38,254 nucleotides of DNA, taken from the NCBI GenBank assembly GCA_947589485.1, contig CANQBK010000013.1, positions 1 through 38,254 on the forward strand, in the 5' to 3' direction. This stretch comes from an uncultured Clostridia bacterium (GTDB lineage Bacteria > Bacillota > Clostridia > Oscillospirales > Acutalibacteraceae). The stretch's first letter is position 1; every line of letters begins with the position of its first letter. Below, piece by piece: positions 7,225 through 16,020 of the stretch. The position numbers were made by a program, and so were the translations under genes. The notes under the pieces were generated by a model. That model saw only the letters and a program-made list of their open reading frames with translations. It was not told the origin of the DNA and did no database searches.

Positions 7225-8943
7225 ATGGAATCAAAGGCGCTTTATGATTTATGGCTCGACAATGCAAACGATGATAAGGATCTTATTGAAGAGCTGAGGA
7301 GTATAAAGGATAACGAAAACGAAATTTACGAACGCTTTTACCGTGAGCTTAAATTCGGTACGGCAGGATTAAGAGGAATTATCGGTGCAGGTACAAATCG
7401 TATGAACGTATACACCGTTCGCCGTGCAACACAGGGACTTGCAAATTTCCTGAATCGGAAATGTAAGGCTCCGTCCGTTGCAATATCCTATGATTCAAGG
7501 ATAAAGGCCGACCTTTTTGCAAAAGAGGCTGCGAGGGTCCTTGCCGCAAACGGAATAAAGGCTTATATATCATCGGAACTTCAACCCACTCCGGTTGTTT
7601 CATACGCTGTTCGCACACTGAAAACCGATGCCGGAATTATGGTGACGGCAAGCCATAATCCTGCAAAATACAACGGCTACAAGTGCTACGGCAGTGACGG
7701 CTGTCAAATGACCGATGTTTCGGCGGACGCCGTGTTTGAAGAAATAGAAAATGTCGATTACTTCAACGGCGATATAAGACTTATGGATTTTGACGAAGGT
7801 TTAAATAAAGGAATGATAGAGTGGATTGACGACAGCATATACGAAAGTTATCTTGATAACGTTCAAAAGCAGTCCGTAAATCCGGGAATATGTAAAAATT
7901 CCGGTCTTAAAGTGGTATTTACGCCGCTTAACGGAGCGGGCAACAAACCCGTAAGGAAAATTCTTGAACGGATAGGCGTTAAAGATGTTATCGTGGTTCC
8001 GGAACAGGAAAAACCGGACGGTAATTTTACAACGTGTCCTTATCCGAATCCGGAGATAAAAGAGGCGTTGACACTCGGTCTTGAATTATGTGCCAAGGAA
8101 AATCCCGATCTTCTCCTTGCAACGGATCCCGACAGCGACCGTGTCGGAATCGCCGTTAAGGTGAAAGACGGCTATCGTCTTATGTCAGGCAACGAAACGG
8201 GTATTATGCTTATGAACTATGTCCTTTCAAGCAGGAAAAACAACGGAACTCTTCCCGAAAAGCCCGTTGCGGTAAAAACAATCGTAACGAGCAAGCTCGT
8301 TGAGAAAATTTGCGAAAAATACGGCTGTGAACTGAAAAATGTTCTTACAGGCTTCAAATATATCGGTGAGCAAATACTCCTTTTGGAGCAGAAAAACGAG
8401 GAATACAGATATGTGTTCGGCTTTGAAGAAAGCTATGGTTATCTTGCGGGTACTTATGTAAGGGATAAGGACGCAGTTGTGGCGTCAATGCTTATCTGCG
8501 AAATGGCAGCTTTTTATCGTCAGCAGGGAAAAACACTTGACGATGTTATGAACTCCATTTACGATGAATACGGATACTATATAAACAAAACCGAAAGCTA
8601 TGAGTTTGAGGGTTCCGTAGGAATGAAAAAAATGTCTGATATTATGTCGTCTTTACGCAGTTTGCATCCCGTTGAAATTGCCGGCAGCAAAATAACAGAT
8701 GTTGCGGACTATCTTAACTCAAGTGCGAAGTCGCTCTTGACCGGCAAAGAAGAAAAAATCAATCTTCCAAAGTCAAACGTGCTTTCATATTCTCTTGATA
8801 ACGGCGGAGCCGTAATAGTAAGACCCTCCGGTACGGAACCGAAAATCAAGCTGTACATTACCGCTGTCGGCAAAACAAAGGAAGAGTCGGCCGCATCGGC
8901 TGATGAAATGCTCAATGCCATGAAAGCGGAAATGGGTATATAA
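7225..8943 (+). CDS. pgcA: Phosphoglucomutase (phospho-sugar mutase)
   Basis: The 572-residue protein matches the length and signatures of the Firmicutes alpha-phosphoglucomutase group, which interconverts glucose 1- and 6-phosphate for glycogen, cell-wall glycolipid and UDP-glucose supply. Visible motifs are the phosphoserine loop TASHNPAKYNGYK (S143), the metal loop DPDSDR (301-306), the sugar loop GFEESYGYL, and the phosphate-binding RPSGTEPK (533 onwards). All catalytic elements are canonical, in contrast to the divergent paralogue at 4143-5921. The ATG has AGGGGG ten bases upstream. It has its own promoter and terminator, so it is a single-gene transcript. Some members act on mannose or other hexose phosphates; exact substrate is inferred. 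Confidence 0.93.
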   Translation: MESKALYDLWLDNANDDKDLIEELRSIKDNENEIYERFYRELKFGTAGLRGIIGAGTNRMNVYTVRRATQGLANFLNRKCKAPSVAISYDSRIKADLFAKEAARVLAANGIKAYISSELQPTPVVSYAVRTLKTDAGIMVTASHNPAKYNGYKCYGSDGCQMTDVSADAVFEEIENVDYFNGDIRLMDFDEGLNKGMIEWIDDSIYESYLDNVQKQSVNPGICKNSGLKVVFTPLNGAGNKPVRKILERIGVKDVIVVPEQEKPDGNFTTCPYPNPEIKEALTLGLELCAKENPDLLLATDPDSDRVGIAVKVKDGYRLMSGNETGIMLMNYVLSSRKNNGTLPEKPVAVKTIVTSKLVEKICEKYGCELKNVLTGFKYIGEQILLLEQKNEEYRYVFGFEESYGYLAGTYVRDKDAVVASMLICEMAAFYRQQGKTLDDVMNSIYDEYGYYINKTESYEFEGSVGMKKMSDIMSSLRSLHPVEIAGSKITDVADYLNSSAKSLLTGKEEKINLPKSNVLSYSLDNGGAVIVRPSGTEPKIKLYITAVGKTKEESAASADEMLNAMKAEMGI

Positions 8944-8969
8944 TCCCGTTACAATAAAACATACACCTG

Positions 8970-9010
8970 CAAACGGCAAGAACCAAGTTGTTTTTGTCGT
9001 TTGTTTTTTT
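8970..9010 (+). terminator. Terminator after the phosphoglucomutase gene
   Basis: CAAACGGCAAG (8970-8980) pairs with the segment 8993-9003, with G-T wobbles, followed by seven T residues. It lies 27 bases after the stop codon. Confidence 0.7.
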
Positions 9011-9108
9011 ATTTTCATACGGTTTTTGTTTGTTCCGTATCTTTGAATAACAATAAATAAAATTCAACATATCATATTATTAAACAAGAATATGAATGGA
9101 GAACTTAT

Positions 9109-9378
9109 ATGAATAATATTGATATATGCAGTCTTGACGAATTAAAAATAGGCGAGAGCGGTTTTGTTTGTACTTTGCCGGAGGATATTGAAAAGCGCCG
9201 ACGCCTTATGGCTTTGGGGCTTATAAAGGGAACCGAGATTACCGCAGTAAATGAAAGTCCGCTCGGAGACCCGAAAGCGTATTTTTTCAGAGGGGCGGTC
9301 ATTGCGTTAAGACACAATGACGCAAAAAATATAATTATAAAAACAAACGGTGACAGGTGGGATAGACTTGAGCAATGA
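9109..9378 (+). CDS. feoA: FeoA family ferrous iron transport accessory protein
   Basis: This 89-residue protein has the FeoA SH3-like pattern: a Leu/Gly start (LDELKIGESGFV), the central RRRLMALGLIKGTEI segment, and GDPKAYFFRGAVIALR. FeoA supports FeoB during ferrous iron uptake at the cytoplasmic membrane. The ATG has GGAGAA upstream. Its 3' end overlaps feoB, so the two are translationally coupled. No clear Fur-type operator or strong promoter is recognisable in the AT-rich 9011-9108 leader. Confidence 0.93.
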   Translation: MNNIDICSLDELKIGESGFVCTLPEDIEKRRRLMALGLIKGTEITAVNESPLGDPKAYFFRGAVIALRHNDAKNIIIKTNGDRWDRLEQ

Positions 9379-11419
9379 TAAACATACGTTTAACGTTTTG
9401 CTTGCGGGAAACCCAAATGTCGGCAAAAGTACGGTCTTTAACGCATTGACGGGCTTGAAACAGCACACCGGAAACTGGAGCGGAAAAACCGTTGTTACCG
9501 CAAAAGGCTCTTATATGTATAACAACAGCGAATTTGTTATAACCGATTTACCGGGTACATATTCGCTGAATGCAAATTCTCCCGATGAAGCCGCCGCAAG
9601 CAATGCGATTATGAACTTTTCTTATGATGTTGTTATTATAGTTGTTGATGCTTCCTGCATAGAACGCAATTTAAGCCTTGTACTTCAGATACTGGAAATA
9701 ACAAAAAAGGCTGTTTTGTGCTTGAATCTTATTGACGAGGCGAAAAAAAAGCACATAAGTATTGATATTGACGAGTTATCGCTTCAGCTCGGTATTCCTG
9801 TTGTTGCGACAGCGGCAAGGTCGGGCAAGGGGCTTCGTGAATTAAAAAAAACTGCTTTTGCCGTGGCAGACGAAGAAATAAAGACTTTTTATGTAAAAAC
9901 AGTTTATGACGAAAAAACCGAACAGGCGATTTCAATAACGGAAAAAGCGTTAACGGAGAATGATAATATAAAAAAAAGACGGCTTGCTGTCGATTTGCTT
10001 GACAAAAGCAAACGTGACGATGTATCGAAAAATCAAAAATCGGTTATTTCCGATGATTTAAAAAAAGCATTGTCCGAAGCCGATAAGATTATGGACGGCG
10101 AAAATATAAGTGATATTATCTCCGAAAATACCGTTAAAAGAAGTGAAAGGATATACAGCTTATGCGTTAAGTCGAACGGAAATTATGCGGAGCGTGACAG
10201 AAAAATTGACAGGCTTTTAACTTCAAAGGCAACGGGAATACCCATTATGATGCTTTTGCTTGCGCTGATTTTTTATATAACGATAATAGGCGCAAATTAT
10301 CCGTCCGAATGGCTCGGTGCGGGCTTTTCTTATATACAGGAACTTCTTTACGGTCTTGCCGACAAACTTAACTGTCCGCCTTTTTTGCGCGGACTGCTTA
10401 TTGACGGTATGTACGGTACTCTTGCGAATGTAATTTCGGTTATGCTGCCGCCTATGGCTATATTTTTTCCGTTATTTACATTGCTTGAAGATTTGGGTTA
10501 TCTTCCGAGAATAGCTTTTAATCTTGACAAATGCTTTTACTGTGCAGGAACGCACGGCAAACAAGCCCTGACAATGATGATGGGATTTGGCTGTAATGCC
10601 TGCGGCGTAACAGGTTGCAGAATAATAGAATCCGAAAGGGAAAGAAAAATTGCAATCGCAACAAATAATTTTTCTCCGTGTAACGGTCGTTTCCCGACGC
10701 TTATTGCCGTAATTTCAATGTTTGTTGTTGGAAGTGTACCGACTGCGGTAAAATCTTTATCATGTACTTTAATTCTTGTTGCCGCAGTTTTTTTGAGCAT
10801 ATCGGTTTCGCTTGGCGTTTCTAAACTGCTTTCGGTCACATTGCTGAAAGATAAACAGAGCGAGTTTATATTTGAACTGCCTCCTTACCGCCGACCGCAA
10901 ATAATAAAAACCATTGTGCGTTCTTTGTGTGACAGAACGGTATTTGTGCTTGGCAGAGCTGTACTTGTGGCAATACCGGCGGGATTAATAATTTGGCTTT
11001 TGGCAAATTTGAGCATAAACGACAAGTCAATAATTATGAGCATAACCGAATTTTTTGACCCGTTTGCACGGCTTATGGGACTTGACGGTGTAATACTCAC
11101 GGCATTTATACTCGGATTTCCCGCAAATGAAATAGTTTTGCCTATTGCAATTATGATATATTTATCAAACAGCAGTATGACCGGATATGACAGCTTGGCT
11201 CAGCTACAAGGCATACTTACGGCAAACGGTTGGACTATTGTTACGGCAATTTGTGCAATACTGTTTTCACTTATGCACTTCCCGTGTTCGACTACCTGTA
11301 TCACAATCTACAAAGAAACAAAAAGTATAAAATGGACATTGTTGTCCTTTATAATTCCCACATTATGCGGTATAGTCTGCTGTATGATTGTAAACGCAAT
11401 ATCGTTTTTGCTTATTTAG
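9368..11419 (+). CDS. feoB: Ferrous iron transporter FeoB
   Basis: FeoB carries an N-terminal GTPase domain and a membrane domain for ferrous iron import. From a TTG start at 9368 it has 683 residues. This start has AGGTGG seven bases upstream; the earlier GTG at 9350 lacks a binding site. The G1 loop GNPNVGKST is at 14-22, G3 DLPG at 60-63, and the NLID motif fits G4. The membrane part contains two gate-like regions, including GFGCNACGVTGCR followed by SERERKIAIATNNFSPCNGRFP, typical of clostridial FeoB. Several hydrophobic helices follow up to the C-terminus. It overlaps feoA by 11 bases. A strong terminator follows. No feoC gene is visible. Confidence 0.95.
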   Translation: MSNDKHTFNVLLAGNPNVGKSTVFNALTGLKQHTGNWSGKTVVTAKGSYMYNNSEFVITDLPGTYSLNANSPDEAAASNAIMNFSYDVVIIVVDASCIERNLSLVLQILEITKKAVLCLNLIDEAKKKHISIDIDELSLQLGIPVVATAARSGKGLRELKKTAFAVADEEIKTFYVKTVYDEKTEQAISITEKALTENDNIKKRRLAVDLLDKSKRDDVSKNQKSVISDDLKKALSEADKIMDGENISDIISENTVKRSERIYSLCVKSNGNYAERDRKIDRLLTSKATGIPIMMLLLALIFYITIIGANYPSEWLGAGFSYIQELLYGLADKLNCPPFLRGLLIDGMYGTLANVISVMLPPMAIFFPLFTLLEDLGYLPRIAFNLDKCFYCAGTHGKQALTMMMGFGCNACGVTGCRIIESERERKIAIATNNFSPCNGRFPTLIAVISMFVVGSVPTAVKSLSCTLILVAAVFLSISVSLGVSKLLSVTLLKDKQSEFIFELPPYRRPQIIKTIVRSLCDRTVFVLGRAVLVAIPAGLIIWLLANLSINDKSIIMSITEFFDPFARLMGLDGVILTAFILGFPANEIVLPIAIMIYLSNSSMTGYDSLAQLQGILTANGWTIVTAICAILFSLMHFPCSTTCITIYKETKSIKWTLLSFIIPTLCGIVCCMIVNAISFLLI

Positions 11420-11463
11420 CGCAGTAACTCCTACAAAACTGCGGAATACAGAGGATAATATTT

Positions 11464-11495
11464 GGCGGCGTGTTTGCGCCGCCTATGTTTTTGTT
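11464..11495 (+). terminator. Terminator of feoA-feoB
   Basis: GGCGGCG-TGTTTG-CGCCGCC (11464-11483) forms a perfect 7-base GC stem followed by a T-rich tail. It lies 45 bases after the feoB stop codon. Confidence 0.85.
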
Positions 11496-11539
11496 ATGAG
11501 GTATGAAGAAACACAAAATTGTATGTTCCTTTTTTCCCG

Positions 11540-11568
11540 TTGCTTTTTTATTTTTCATACGTTAAAAT
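11540..11568 (+). promoter_or_regulatory. Possible promoter of the M3 peptidase gene
   Basis: TTGCTT (11540-11545), a 17-base spacer and TAAAAT (11563-11568) lie 53 bases before the ATG at 11622. The -35 match is only partial. A 6-base stem CGGCAA/TTGCCG follows in the leader at about 11575-11599. Confidence 0.35.
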
Positions 11569-11621
11569 TATATACGGCAATATACGGTAATTTTGCCGAT
11601 TAAAATTATGGGGGCAGTAAA

Positions 11622-13316
11622 ATGAAATTTTCAGATATGAAATACGAACGTCCTGAACTTGAAAAAATACAGGATTTGGCGGAAAAGATTAAATCCGATT
11701 TTAAAAATGCGGATAAATTTGAAGATGCCGACAAGGCGTTTACGGAATGGGAGGATTTTACTTCCCATATTGATACAATGATAAGCTTGGCGTATATTCG
11801 TCACACGATAGATACTGCGGACGAATATTACGATAAGGAAGTTGAATATGCCGATGAGATTTCACCCGAATTTACGAATATACAGCAGAGCTTTACAAAA
11901 CTTCTTGTAGAGAGCAAATTTCGTCCGCAACTTGAAGAAAAGTACGGTAAATTGCTTTTTATCAACTCGGATATATTCTTGAAAGCGTTTTCTCCCGAAA
12001 TCATTCCCGAAACGCAGGAAACAAATAAACTCGAAACGGCTTATCAAAAGATAATTGCGTCCGCTCAGATAGACTTTGACGGTGATAAAAAGACCATATC
12101 TCAAATGCAGCCGTATAAGGAGTCGGCGGACGATAAAATCAGACGAGATGCGTGGCTTGCCGAAGCTCGGTTCTATGAAAGCCACGGAAAAGAGCTTGAC
12201 GAAATATATGATAAAATGGTTCATCTTCGAGATAAAATGGCGCGTAAGCTCGGCTTTAAAAATTTTGTTGAGCTTGGTTATCTTCAAATGAACCGTAACT
12301 GTTACAATTCTGAAGATATAAAGAAATTTCGCAGTTCTGTCATTGAATATATTGTACCTATTGCAGACAGACTTTACAGGGAACAGGCAGAACGCACAAA
12401 TTTGAATTACCCGTTTACATTTGCCGATTCGGCATTAAAGTTTCGTGACGGCAATCCCATACCGCAGGGCAGTTCTGAGGATATTCTTTCCGTGGGGAAA
12501 AAGCTGTATCATTCTTTGTCTGACGAAAGCGGAAAATTTATTGATATGATGTATTCGGACGGGCTTATGGACGTTTTGAGCAAAAAGGGAAAAGCAAGCG
12601 GAGGCTATTGTTCACAGCTTTCCGACTATAAGGTTCCGTTTATTTTTGCGAATTTCAACGGAACAGCAGATGACGTTGAAGTTATAACTCATGAAGCGGG
12701 ACACGCATTTGCATTTTATATGGCACGGGATATAAAACCGTCCGAAAACCAAAGTCCGACACTTGAAGCCTGCGAGATACACTCAATGACTATGGAATTT
12801 TTCGGTTGGAGATACAGTGACGAATTTTTCGGTAAAAACAGCGGCAAATTCCGTTACAGTCATCTTTCAAACGCAGTCACATTTATTCCTTACGGTACAA
12901 TGGTAGACCATTTTCAGCATATTGTTTATGAAAATCCGCAAATGCCGCCTATTGAGCGTCACAATGTATGGAAAGAGCTTTTAAATGTATATATGCCGTG
13001 GATGAAATTAGACGGTTCACCTTTTTATGGAGAGGGAAAAGGTTGGCAAAGACAGATTCATATTTATGAAAATCCTTTTTATTATATTGATTATTGTCTT
13101 GCACAGACTGTTGCGCTTGAATTTTGGGATATTATGCAAAAAAGCCACGATGAAGCATGGGAACGTTATATGCGTCTTGTAAAGAGGGGAGGTACTCAGA
13201 CATTTAACGAGCTTGTTGAAACAGCAGGGTTAAAATCTCCATTTGACGGGGAAGCCTTGAAAGAAATTGCACAGACAGCGGAAAAGTGGCTTGATACAAA
13301 TTACAACATAAGTTAA
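11622..13316 (+). CDS. M3 family oligoendopeptidase
   Basis: The 564-residue protein is a zinc metallopeptidase of family M3 (thimet/PepF-like), expected to cut oligopeptides in the cytosol; no signal peptide is visible. The zinc site is H357-EAGH-H361, with E385 in CEIHSMTME as the third ligand and E358 as the catalytic base. The start MKFSDMKYERPELEKI and the KLGFKNFVELGYLQMNR segment fit the M3 subgroup distinct from true PepF. The ATG has GGGGGC seven bases upstream. It is transcribed alone; the repeat locus begins about ten bases after the stop codon. Length is normal and no defect is seen. Confidence 0.94.
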   Translation: MKFSDMKYERPELEKIQDLAEKIKSDFKNADKFEDADKAFTEWEDFTSHIDTMISLAYIRHTIDTADEYYDKEVEYADEISPEFTNIQQSFTKLLVESKFRPQLEEKYGKLLFINSDIFLKAFSPEIIPETQETNKLETAYQKIIASAQIDFDGDKKTISQMQPYKESADDKIRRDAWLAEARFYESHGKELDEIYDKMVHLRDKMARKLGFKNFVELGYLQMNRNCYNSEDIKKFRSSVIEYIVPIADRLYREQAERTNLNYPFTFADSALKFRDGNPIPQGSSEDILSVGKKLYHSLSDESGKFIDMMYSDGLMDVLSKKGKASGGYCSQLSDYKVPFIFANFNGTADDVEVITHEAGHAFAFYMARDIKPSENQSPTLEACEIHSMTMEFFGWRYSDEFFGKNSGKFRYSHLSNAVTFIPYGTMVDHFQHIVYENPQMPPIERHNVWKELLNVYMPWMKLDGSPFYGEGKGWQRQIHIYENPFYYIDYCLAQTVALEFWDIMQKSHDEAWERYMRLVKRGGTQTFNELVETAGLKSPFDGEALKEIAQTAEKWLDTNYNIS

Positions 13317-13326
13317 TGTAGCCATA

Positions 13327-13780
13327 TAAGTTAATGTATCCATAGTTAAAAGTTTCGGTCAAGGCGCAGTGCCTGCGCTGTCGATTCGCGTTGTCGCTCA
13401 CTCCGTTCGCTCTTACTGCAAGAGATAGGTACAGTCGCGCGGCGTAAGTTAATGTATCCATAATTAAAAGTTTCGGTCAAGGCGCAGTGCCGGCGCGGGC
13501 GATTCGCGTTGTCGTTCGCTCCGCTCACTCGTACTGCAAGAGATAGGTACAATCGCGCGGCGTAAGTTATTTTAGCCATAGTTAAAAGTTTCGCTCAAGC
13601 CTTTTTAAAGGCTTGCGGATTCCAAAGGCAGAGCCTTTGGCGGGTTTTTAAGGGCGGAGCCCTTAACTGCACCGAGCCGGCGCGGGCAATTCGCGTTGTC
13701 GCTCACTCCGTTCGCTCGTACTGCAAGAGATAGGTACATTCGCGCGGCATTAGCTAATATATCCATAGTTAAAAGTTTAT
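13327..13780 (-). repeat. Tandem 118-bp units of the dispersed repeat, copy R2
   Basis: Three successive units start at 13327, 13445 and 13563, a period of exactly 118 bases; a fourth partial start appears at 13751. The third unit is 188 bases because it holds the three-hairpin cassette (AAGCCTTT, CCAAAGGC and AAGGGC stems). Unit content includes GCGCAG-TGC-CTGCGC, the 9-base words GAGYGARCG, and the block around ATCCATAGTTAAAAG. Polarity is the minus strand in the sense used for R1. The locus lies between the convergent 3' ends of the M3 peptidase and mecA genes, with no supported gene in 13317-13929. Short frames in it are not counted as genes because the period is not a multiple of three. 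Confidence 0.9.
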
Positions 13781-13798
13781 TGATGCGGAGAAATAACC

Positions 13799-13863
13799 GT
13801 GTCCTCGTCAACGCACAGCCGGAAGTATTTTTAAATCCGGTTGAAAGTAGTCGGCGAGGACAC
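13799..13863. repeat. Inverted repeat with nested hairpin
   Basis: GTGTCCTCG (13799-13807) and CGAGGACAC (13855-13863) form a 9-base outer stem. Inside, GCCGGA and TCCGGT can form a second stem. There is no T-run on either side, so it is not a standard terminator. It lies 66 bases beyond the mecA stop codon and directly beside repeat R2. Confidence 0.55.
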
Positions 13864-13929
13864 AGTGCATTTTTAAGGGTCTGTACCGAAATGCAGTTGT
13901 TTTATTGTTTTCTTAAATTGAGCGTTCTT

Positions 13930-14496
13930 TTACAGAAGCCGTCCAATCTCTTCAACGGCGTTGCGCTCGGAAATAAGGGTTGCATGCTCCTTTAGCACTG
14001 CGGCAAACATTCCGCCGTGTCTTTTCTCTTCCGAAAATTCGTAAACGGTATTTATATATTTATTTCTCAATATTGAGGTGCAGCCGATAACAAGATAATA
14101 TTTTTCGTTTATCGTATAAGCTGAGCTTATTATTCTGCCTCCGCTTATTGAATAAAGAGCTTTTATACAGGCAAGAAAGCTCTCTGCGGAATCGAACACA
14201 AAAATATATGGGTCAATGCAGCTTTTAATTCTGTATATTTTTCGTTTATCTTTCTTCTTCAGAACGGTGAGCAGCAAAATACAGCCATGCTCATATTTCA
14301 GAGCTTCGATAATGACTCTTTTGTCGGTAAAGCTCATACCTGTTTTTATTGAAGCGCTGTTTAAAAGTTCTTTCAATACCTTGCGGGAATTTATTTCGGC
14401 AAGGCTAAGAGTTTCAAATGTTAAGGAATAATTTTCCATATCTTTGTCCGACAAGGAAATTAAAATTCTTTTTGTGTCAATCTGTTCGATATTCAT
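13930..14496 (-). CDS. mecA: MecA-like adaptor protein for ClpC
   Basis: The preferred start, ATG at 14496, gives 188 residues beginning MNIEQIDTKRILISLSDKDM. This matches the N-terminal domain of MecA adaptors, followed by the typical FTDKRVIIEALKYEHGCILLLTV block. The C-terminal domain contains YIFVFDSAESFLACIKAL and ends with an LKEHATLISERNAVEEI segment like that of MecA. MecA delivers substrates to the ClpC/ClpP protease in the cytosol. The protein is somewhat shorter than the roughly 215-220 residues of Bacillus MecA, mainly in the linker. The likely binding site GGGGTGA lies close to the start. It is a single gene with its own promoter. Confidence 0.85.
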   Translation of the reverse strand: MNIEQIDTKRILISLSDKDMENYSLTFETLSLAEINSRKVLKELLNSASIKTGMSFTDKRVIIEALKYEHGCILLLTVLKKKDKRKIYRIKSCIDPYIFVFDSAESFLACIKALYSISGGRIISSAYTINEKYYLVIGCTSILRNKYINTVYEFSEEKRHGGMFAAVLKEHATLISERNAVEEIGRLL

Positions 14497-14546
14497 AGGG
14501 TCACCCCGAAACAAAGAAATTAAAGAAAAATAAATCTCTCCATTAC

Positions 14547-14575
14547 ATAATATTAAAGACAAAGCCGTTTTGCAA
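14547..14575 (-). promoter_or_regulatory. Promoter of mecA
   Basis: On the minus strand TTGCAA (14575-14570), a 17-base spacer and TATTAT (14552-14547) lie about 50 bases before the ATG. It is divergent from the promoter at 14625-14653. Confidence 0.7.
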
Positions 14576-14624
14576 TTGATTATTGTTGGATGTTAAAATG
14601 CTCCTTTTGTAACTTCATTAACCA

Positions 14625-14653
14625 TTGAAACAGTTGTGAAAATATGCTATTAT
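14625..14653 (+). promoter_or_regulatory. Promoter of the DUF3810 gene
   Basis: TTGAAA (14625-14630), a 17-base spacer and TATTAT (14648-14653) lie 58 bases before the ATG at 14712. Confidence 0.75.
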
Positions 14654-14711
14654 TTTGTCGGAACGGTTGTGAAACGAATTAAAATTGCTTTGGTTTTCGG
14701 GGACTGATTTT

Positions 14712-15890
14712 ATGAATATAATATTTGGCTTAAAAAAATTTTTTGCCCGTTGTTCTGATTCTGTACGCGGCATATTCAAAAATAAAGAGCCGCACGCGGT
14801 TTCTAAAATGCTGCGTTCGGTACGTTTTTGGCTTGTTATGCTTTTGCCGCTTTCTTTTATTCTAAGATTTTTGTTCGGCTCATTTCGGCAGCTTGCCGAT
14901 TTTTATTGTGATAACATATATCGGTACGTTTCCGTGGCGTTTAATTTTTTATCGGGTCTGGTTCCGTTTTCCGTTGCGGAAATTATTTTGCTTTGTGTTG
15001 TACCGCTGTTTTTGATATATGTTATTTGGGTTACCGTCAAAATCGTCAAAAGAAAAGGAAAACGCTCAAAAACATTTTTAAACGCCGTACTGAATGTTGT
15101 TTGTTTGGTTTCGGTTGTATTCTTTCTGTTCAATACAAACTGCGGATTCAATTATATGCGAAGCGATTTTGAAAGTCTTAGCGGTCTTGAAACGACACCG
15201 GTTTCCGTTGACCGCTTGTATGATACCTGCGTTTACCTTGCGGAAAATGCGGCGGTCTGCGGCAAAAATGTTAAACGTGACGGCAACAATGTTATGAAAC
15301 TGTCGGGAAATACAAGAGCTGCTGCCGCCGAAGCGGTAAATTCCCTCCATTCAGAATATGATTTTATATACGACGGTTACGGTATGCCGAAGAATGTTAT
15401 GCTTTCAAGGGGAATGAGCTTTTTGGAAATTACCGGTGTTTATTTCCCGTTTACGTTTGAGGCAAATGTAAATAACGATGTGCCTGATTATTCCGTTCCC
15501 TCTACAATGTGCCACGAGCTTTCGCACGTTCGCGGATTTATGAGAGAGGAGGAAGCAAACTTCGTGTCATTCCTTGCGTGCATAATGTCCGAAAACGATG
15601 ATTTTAAATATTCCGGATATATGATGGCCCTTACCTATGCCGGAAATGCGTTGTATTCTGCCGATAAGGAAAAGTACAGCGAGCTTGTACGGAACTTTTA
15701 TACCGAAGAAATGAATGCGGACATAAGAGCGTCCGCTGAATATTGGGAACAGTTTGAAACTCCTGCTGCCGAAGCGGCAACAAAAATAAATGACGGATAT
15801 TTAAAGTCAAATTCTCAGAATGACGGGGTAAAAAGTTACGGAAAAATGACGGATCTTGTAATTGCGTATTTGACGTCTGAAAATATATAA
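14712..15890 (+). CDS. DUF3810 family membrane protein with zincin motif
   Basis: The preferred ATG at 14712 (GGGG about nine bases upstream) gives 392 residues. An upstream TTG at 14685 is possible but lacks a binding site. Three hydrophobic segments are visible near residues 40-60, 80-105 and 125-145. The large C-terminal part carries H268-ELSH-H272 followed by REEEAN (278-283), the pattern of zinc metalloproteases with a Glu third ligand. DUF3810 proteins have this layout; substrate and role are unknown. The active site would probably face outside, which is inference. It has its own promoter, and the next gene starts 130 bases downstream behind a separate promoter. Confidence 0.85.
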   Translation: MNIIFGLKKFFARCSDSVRGIFKNKEPHAVSKMLRSVRFWLVMLLPLSFILRFLFGSFRQLADFYCDNIYRYVSVAFNFLSGLVPFSVAEIILLCVVPLFLIYVIWVTVKIVKRKGKRSKTFLNAVLNVVCLVSVVFFLFNTNCGFNYMRSDFESLSGLETTPVSVDRLYDTCVYLAENAAVCGKNVKRDGNNVMKLSGNTRAAAAEAVNSLHSEYDFIYDGYGMPKNVMLSRGMSFLEITGVYFPFTFEANVNNDVPDYSVPSTMCHELSHVRGFMREEEANFVSFLACIMSENDDFKYSGYMMALTYAGNALYSADKEKYSELVRNFYTEEMNADIRASAEYWEQFETPAAEAATKINDGYLKSNSQNDGVKSYGKMTDLVIAYLTSENI

Positions 15891-15908
15891 ATAATATTAA
15901 AAAATATC

Positions 15909-15937
15909 TGTACAAAATAAAAAAAATTGTGTATAAT
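15909..15937 (+). promoter_or_regulatory. Promoter of the large HD-GYP gene
   Basis: TGTACA (15909-15914), a 17-base spacer and consensus TATAAT (15932-15937) with an upstream TGTG lie 83 bases before the ATG at 16021. Confidence 0.6.
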
Positions 15938-16020
15938 ATTCTATAATAACTAAACAGGTGTTAATGAACAAATAATTATTTTTAAAATGGCCCTTGACCT
16001 TAAAAGGAGTGTAAAAATAA

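Noticed and set aside
9350-9367. GTG at 9350 as feoB start
   Set aside because: No ribosome binding site precedes it, whereas the TTG at 9368 has AGGTGG at proper distance.
13327-13780. Possible CRISPR array
   Set aside because: The tandem units are nearly identical over their whole 118 bases, there are no variable spacers, and no cas genes are present.
13204-13811. Three similar minus-strand open frames (AARLYLSLAVRANG type) in the tandem repeat locus
   Set aside because: They translate the same repeat unit in different frames. The 118-base period is not a multiple of three, so tandem units shift frame, and the frames overlap the M3 peptidase end. This favours non-coding repeat sequence.
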